A stretch of DNA of 7,666 nt from Actinomycetota bacterium (GTDB taxonomy: Bacteria; Actinomycetota; Thermoleophilia; Solirubrobacterales; Solirubrobacteraceae). The first letter of the stretch is position 1. Every line of letters begins with the position of its first letter. The stretch lies in NCBI GenBank assembly GCA_019348435.1, contig JAHWJM010000116.1, positions 1 through 7,666 of the forward strand, written 5' to 3'. The notes under the pieces were generated by a model. The model did no database searches and was not told where the DNA came from. It was given only the letters and a program-made list of their open reading frames with translations. Below, piece after piece: positions 4,946 through 7,666 of this stretch. Both the position numbers and the translations under genes were made by a program.

Positions 4946-6358
4946 CTAACCGCCCGCGCCGGGCGCCTCGTCGCGCAGCCGTGCGGCCAACGCCAGCGCC
5001 TCCTCGCGCGTCGCGATCTCGCCCGCGAAGCGCGCCTCGTCGATCTCGGCCAGCAGGCGGCCGAGCTCGCGGCCGTCCGCGAGCTCGAGCTCGGCGGCCA
5101 GGTCGTCGCCGCGGATGAGCGGGGCGCGCCGGCCCTGCGCGCGCCAGGCGAGTGCGGCGGGCAGCACCTCGCGTGCGAGCTCGAGGTGCTTGGCGATCGA
5201 CTCCTGCGCCTTGCGTCCCCGCGTCGCCAGGCGATCGGCGACCGACAGCAGGGTCACGTCGACCTCGACGGGCTCGGTCGTGCGCAGGTAGCGGTACAGC
5301 GCGCGACGGGGCAGCGGCCGCTCGTGGACGAGGAACCCGAGGCGCAGGTGGTGGCGGGCGAGCGCGGCGACGTGCGCCTTGAGCTTCTCGCCGCCCCGCA
5401 GCCGCGTCAGGATCTCGCGCGACAGCTCGGCGCCGGCGCTGTCGTGGCCGACGAACGTCGGGGTGCCGTCGTCGCGGCGGCCGAGCGTCACCGGCTTGGC
5501 GACATCGTGCAGCAGGGCGCCGATCCGCAGCCCGAACCCGCGGTCGACATCCTCGCCCAGCGGCTCGGCGAGGACGGCGCGGACGGCTTCGCCGTGCTCG
5601 CGGCCGAACGTCGCGCCGGGATCGGCCTGCAGCGACATCGCCTGCTCGAGCACCTCGACCGTGTGGGCGTAGACGTCGGCGTGGTGGTAGCGGTTCTGGT
5701 CGACCCCGTGCAGCGCGTGCAGCTCCGGCAGGATCGCCGCCGTCAGGCCGAGGTCGTCCATGAGCGCCAGCGACGCGACGACGCCGTCGCCCGCCACGAT
5801 CCGCTTGAGCTCCGCGAACACGCGCTCCTGCGCGACGGTGGCGGCGCCTGGCGCGCTCGTGCGCGCCAGCGCGGCGGTCGCCGGCTCGGCCTCGAGCCCG
5901 AGCTCGGCCGCCAGGCGCACGAGCCGCACGACGCGCAGCGGGTCGGCGGCGAAGGCATCGGGCGTCACGGCGCGCAGCCGTCTCGCGGCGAGATCCTGCG
6001 CACCTCCGTGCGGGTCGACGCGCTCGCCGCCCTCCAGCGGCTCGGCAATCGCGTTGACGGTGAAGTCGCGCAGCGCGAGGTCCGCCTCCAGCGAGCCGCC
6101 GCGCAGCGGGCTCAGGTCGACCTGCCAGGTCCGGTCGCTCGCCATCACGCGCCAGGACCCGAACGCGTCGGAGAGCTCGAACACCGGCCCGCGCGCGGCC
6201 TTGGCCAGTGCTCGCGCCGCCACGGCCACGTCGCCTGCGACGGCGACATCGAGGTCGGTGGTCGCACGGCCGAGGATCGCATCGCGCACCGCCCCGCCGA
6301 CGAGCCAGGCGCGACAGCCGCGCAGCGCCTCGGCCGCCAGCGCGCGCGGGTCGCTCAT
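4946..6358 (-). CDS. cca: CCA tRNA nucleotidyltransferase / poly(A) polymerase family with HD domain
   Basis: A class II nucleotidyltransferase that adds CCA, or A residues, to RNA 3' ends. With the chosen start it has 470 residues. The palm shows GGAVRD (21-26), the metal-binding DLD (35-37), a third carboxylate in VDLSP (Asp81), the RDFTVNA motif (97-103) and DPLRVVRLVR (139-148). An HD domain follows: His232 in YAHTVEVL and LLHDVAKP with His284-Asp285, then GHDSAGAE. This HD-containing layout is common in actinobacterial PcnA/Cca proteins of about 480 residues. CCA addition and polyadenylation cannot be separated by eye; CCA addition is likely if this is the only such gene. An ATG at 6385 would add nine residues and overlap alr by 17 bases. 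I chose 6358 because it follows the alr stop by 10 bases, like the 11-base spacing to the next gene. The start is uncertain. Confidence 0.92.
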   Translation of the reverse strand: MSDPRALAAEALRGCRAWLVGGAVRDAILGRATTDLDVAVAGDVAVAARALAKAARGPVFELSDAFGSWRVMASDRTWQVDLSPLRGGSLEADLALRDFTVNAIAEPLEGGERVDPHGGAQDLAARRLRAVTPDAFAADPLRVVRLVRLAAELGLEAEPATAALARTSAPGAATVAQERVFAELKRIVAGDGVVASLALMDDLGLTAAILPELHALHGVDQNRYHHADVYAHTVEVLEQAMSLQADPGATFGREHGEAVRAVLAEPLGEDVDRGFGLRIGALLHDVAKPVTLGRRDDGTPTFVGHDSAGAELSREILTRLRGGEKLKAHVAALARHHLRLGFLVHERPLPRRALYRYLRTTEPVEVDVTLLSVADRLATRGRKAQESIAKHLELAREVLPAALAWRAQGRRAPLIRGDDLAAELELADGRELGRLLAEIDEARFAGEIATREEALALAARLRDEAPGAGG

Positions 6359-6368
6359 CGCGGGCAGC

Positions 6369-7478
6369 TCACGCCGGCTCGCCATCGTGGTGGTGAAGGC
6401 GCGGGACGCGGGGAAGCAGCCCGCACGTCACCTCGTAGTTGATCGTCTGCAGCCGCGCCGCGATCTCCTCGGCCGAGATCCGCTCGTCGCCCTGCGCTCC
6501 GATCAGCACGGCCGGCTCGCCGACGGCCGCCGCCGGCGGGCGACCGACGTCAAGCGTGATGTTGTCCATGCTGACGGTGCCGACGAGGGGTCGTCGCGCA
6601 CCGCGGACGAGCACGTCGAGGTTGTTCGTCAGCGCGCGCCGCACGCCATCGCCGTACCCGATCGGGACGGTCGCGGTGTGCGTCGGCGCGCGAGCGACGA
6701 AGCGCCGCCCGTAGCCCGTGCTCTCGCCCGGCGCGATCGGCTTGACCGCGGCCACGTACGAGCACAGCTCCAGCGCCGGCTCGAGCTCGCGCGCGGCGGC
6801 GTCCTCGCCGAAGGGATCGAGGCCGTAGAGCGCCACCCCGGCGCGCACCATCGCGAAGTGCGCCGCGTGATCGCGCAGCGCGGCCGCGCTGTTGGCCGCG
6901 TGCAGGATGATCGACGGGTGCGCCGCCTTCAGCGGCAGCGCCCAGGCCGCGAAGCGTTCCAGCTGCTGGCCGAAGAAGGAGTCGCCGCGCTCGTCGGCGG
7001 TCGCGAAGTGCGTCATCGCCCCGGCCAGGAACACGCCGTCGGTCGCCTCGGCGGCCTGCGCGACGCGCGTCGCGGTCGCCGCGTCGCGGGTTCCGAGGCG
7101 TCCCATCCCGGTGTCGAGCTTGACGTGCACCGAGCCGCCGCCGTGCGTGGCGACGGCGGCGACGAACGCCTCGTCCCAGGCGACGACGTCGGCGTCGGCG
7201 TCGAGCGCCACGCCGAGCTCGGTCGGCGACAGCGCGCCCATGACGAGAATCGGCGCGTGGATCCCGGCGGCGCGCAGCTCGGCCGCCTCGTCGGCCGCCG
7301 CGACCGCCAGCCACGTGGCGCCGCCGGCGAGCGCGGCCCGCGCGCAGGGGATCGCGCCGTGGCCGTAGCCGTCGGCCTTCACGACGGCCATGACGCCGGC
7401 ACCTCCGGCGGCGCGGTCGGCGAGGGCGGTGACGTTGGCGCGGATCGCACCGAGGTCGATGCGGGCCTCTGTCCTCAC
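6369..7478 (-). CDS. alr: Alanine racemase (PLP-dependent)
   Basis: Interconverts L- and D-alanine in the cytoplasm, supplying D-Ala for peptidoglycan. The 369 residues are full family length. The PLP lysine is Lys34 in AVVKADGYGHG. The barrel continues with KLDTGMGRLG (120-129), AMTHFATAD (154-162), HAANSAA (193-199) and RAGVALYG (212-219). The second domain has the catalytic tyrosine, Tyr275, in PIGYGDG and the substrate-binding GTVSMDN (300-306). The end, INYEVTCGLLPRVPR, is typical. The start is GTG, embedded in GTGA so that it overlaps the stop of the upstream nnrD frame by four bases; this fixes the start and indicates translational coupling. The protein ends with a short HHHDGEPA tail. 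It is a middle gene of the - strand operon. Confidence 0.96.
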   Translation of the reverse strand: MRTEARIDLGAIRANVTALADRAAGGAGVMAVVKADGYGHGAIPCARAALAGGATWLAVAAADEAAELRAAGIHAPILVMGALSPTELGVALDADADVVAWDEAFVAAVATHGGGSVHVKLDTGMGRLGTRDAATATRVAQAAEATDGVFLAGAMTHFATADERGDSFFGQQLERFAAWALPLKAAHPSIILHAANSAAALRDHAAHFAMVRAGVALYGLDPFGEDAAARELEPALELCSYVAAVKPIAPGESTGYGRRFVARAPTHTATVPIGYGDGVRRALTNNLDVLVRGARRPLVGTVSMDNITLDVGRPPAAAVGEPAVLIGAQGDERISAEEIAARLQTINYEVTCGLLPRVPRLHHHDGEPA

Positions 7479-7666
7479 GGCTCCAGTGTCGCAGGCCAGT
7501 GCCGGAGGATCTCGGACGCGGAGGTGGTCCCACCGCGCGCGGCGCGGGTTCCGGCTCGCCCGTGCAGGTGGGCGGCGACGCTGCCGGCGTCGAGCGCGCC
7601 GAGGCCGCGGGCGAGCAGTGCGCCGGCCCCGCCGGACAGCACGTCGCCGCTGCCCGCGGTGGCCAG
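7475..7666 (-). CDS. nnrD: ADP/ATP-dependent NAD(P)H-hydrate dehydratase, C-terminal part (truncated by window)
   Basis: The frame enters from the right edge and gives 63 residues before TGA. It starts LATAGSGDVLSGGAGALLARG, the GSGDVL(A/S)G signature of the ribokinase-like NAD(P)HX dehydratase, where the Asp of GSGD is the catalytic base in the fold. Then come a helix with a conserved-type HLHGRAG and a C-terminal stretch ending EILRHWPATLEP. The enzyme repairs hydrated NAD(P)H using ADP or ATP. In many bacteria it is fused to the YjeF_N epimerase (nnrE); the window does not reach far enough to tell. The stop shares four bases with the alr start (GTGA). An nnrD-alr neighbourhood is common in actinobacteria. 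Confidence 0.9.
   Translation of the reverse strand: MATAGSGDVLSGGAGALLARGLGALDAGSVAAHLHGRAGTRAARGGTTSASEILRHWPATLEP

Noticed and set aside
5186..6442. Long + strand frame (418 codons) opposite cca
   Set aside because: It is antisense to a gene with intact catalytic motifs. Its residues are Arg/Ala/Gly/Gln-rich, as expected from the mirror of GC-biased codons.
6550..7533. - strand frame (327 codons) within alr/nnrD
   Set aside because: Arg-dominated, out of frame with the clear alanine racemase and nnrD motifs.
1..7666. Defence system, CRISPR array, insertion sequence or prophage
   Set aside because: No transposase, nuclease, phage or toxin motifs, no spaced direct repeats and no terminal inverted repeats. 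Composition is even throughout.

Overview
The window looks like a chromosomal, housekeeping-type segment from a very GC-rich actinobacterium. An aerobic lineage such as Solirubrobacterales (Thermoleophilia) is my best guess. This rests on the strong G/C third-position bias, an actinobacterial-type 5-helix cytochrome oxidase subunit III, leaderless-looking starts, and the type of small secreted proteins. The taxonomic call is an inference, not a database match. I see no mobile element, CRISPR array, tRNA or rRNA.

Left part (1-1490, + strand): the 3' part of a tandem universal-stress-like protein overlaps by one base (TGATG) the start of cytochrome c oxidase subunit III (ctaE). Eleven bases after ctaE comes an unlisted 36-codon reading frame for a single-helix membrane peptide. 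Facing them (1529-2257, - strand) is a lipoprotein with two cytochrome c domains, a plausible electron carrier for the same respiratory chain.

Middle part (2258-4458): a divergent promoter region of 125 bases precedes a + strand pair, a short zinc-ribbon protein and a Pro/Thr-rich lipoprotein. Two exported proteins of unknown function lie on the - strand (3096-3773 and 3853-4458). Both appear to be beta-rich and carry four cysteines in the mature part.

Right part (4515-7666, - strand): a compact housekeeping operon, read right to left. It holds the end of NAD(P)H-hydrate dehydratase (nnrD, running off the window), alanine racemase (alr, 4-base GTGA overlap), a CCA-adding/poly(A) polymerase-type nucleotidyltransferase with an HD domain, and a HIT-family nucleotide hydrolase. 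They serve metabolite repair, D-alanine supply for peptidoglycan, tRNA/RNA 3'-end synthesis and nucleotide hydrolysis. The link is operon packing rather than one shared pathway.

I did not find a convincing new multi-gene system. The best leads are the 36-aa peptide, the His/Asp repeat at the N-terminus of subunit III, and the translational coupling of a duplicated stress-type domain protein to ctaE.
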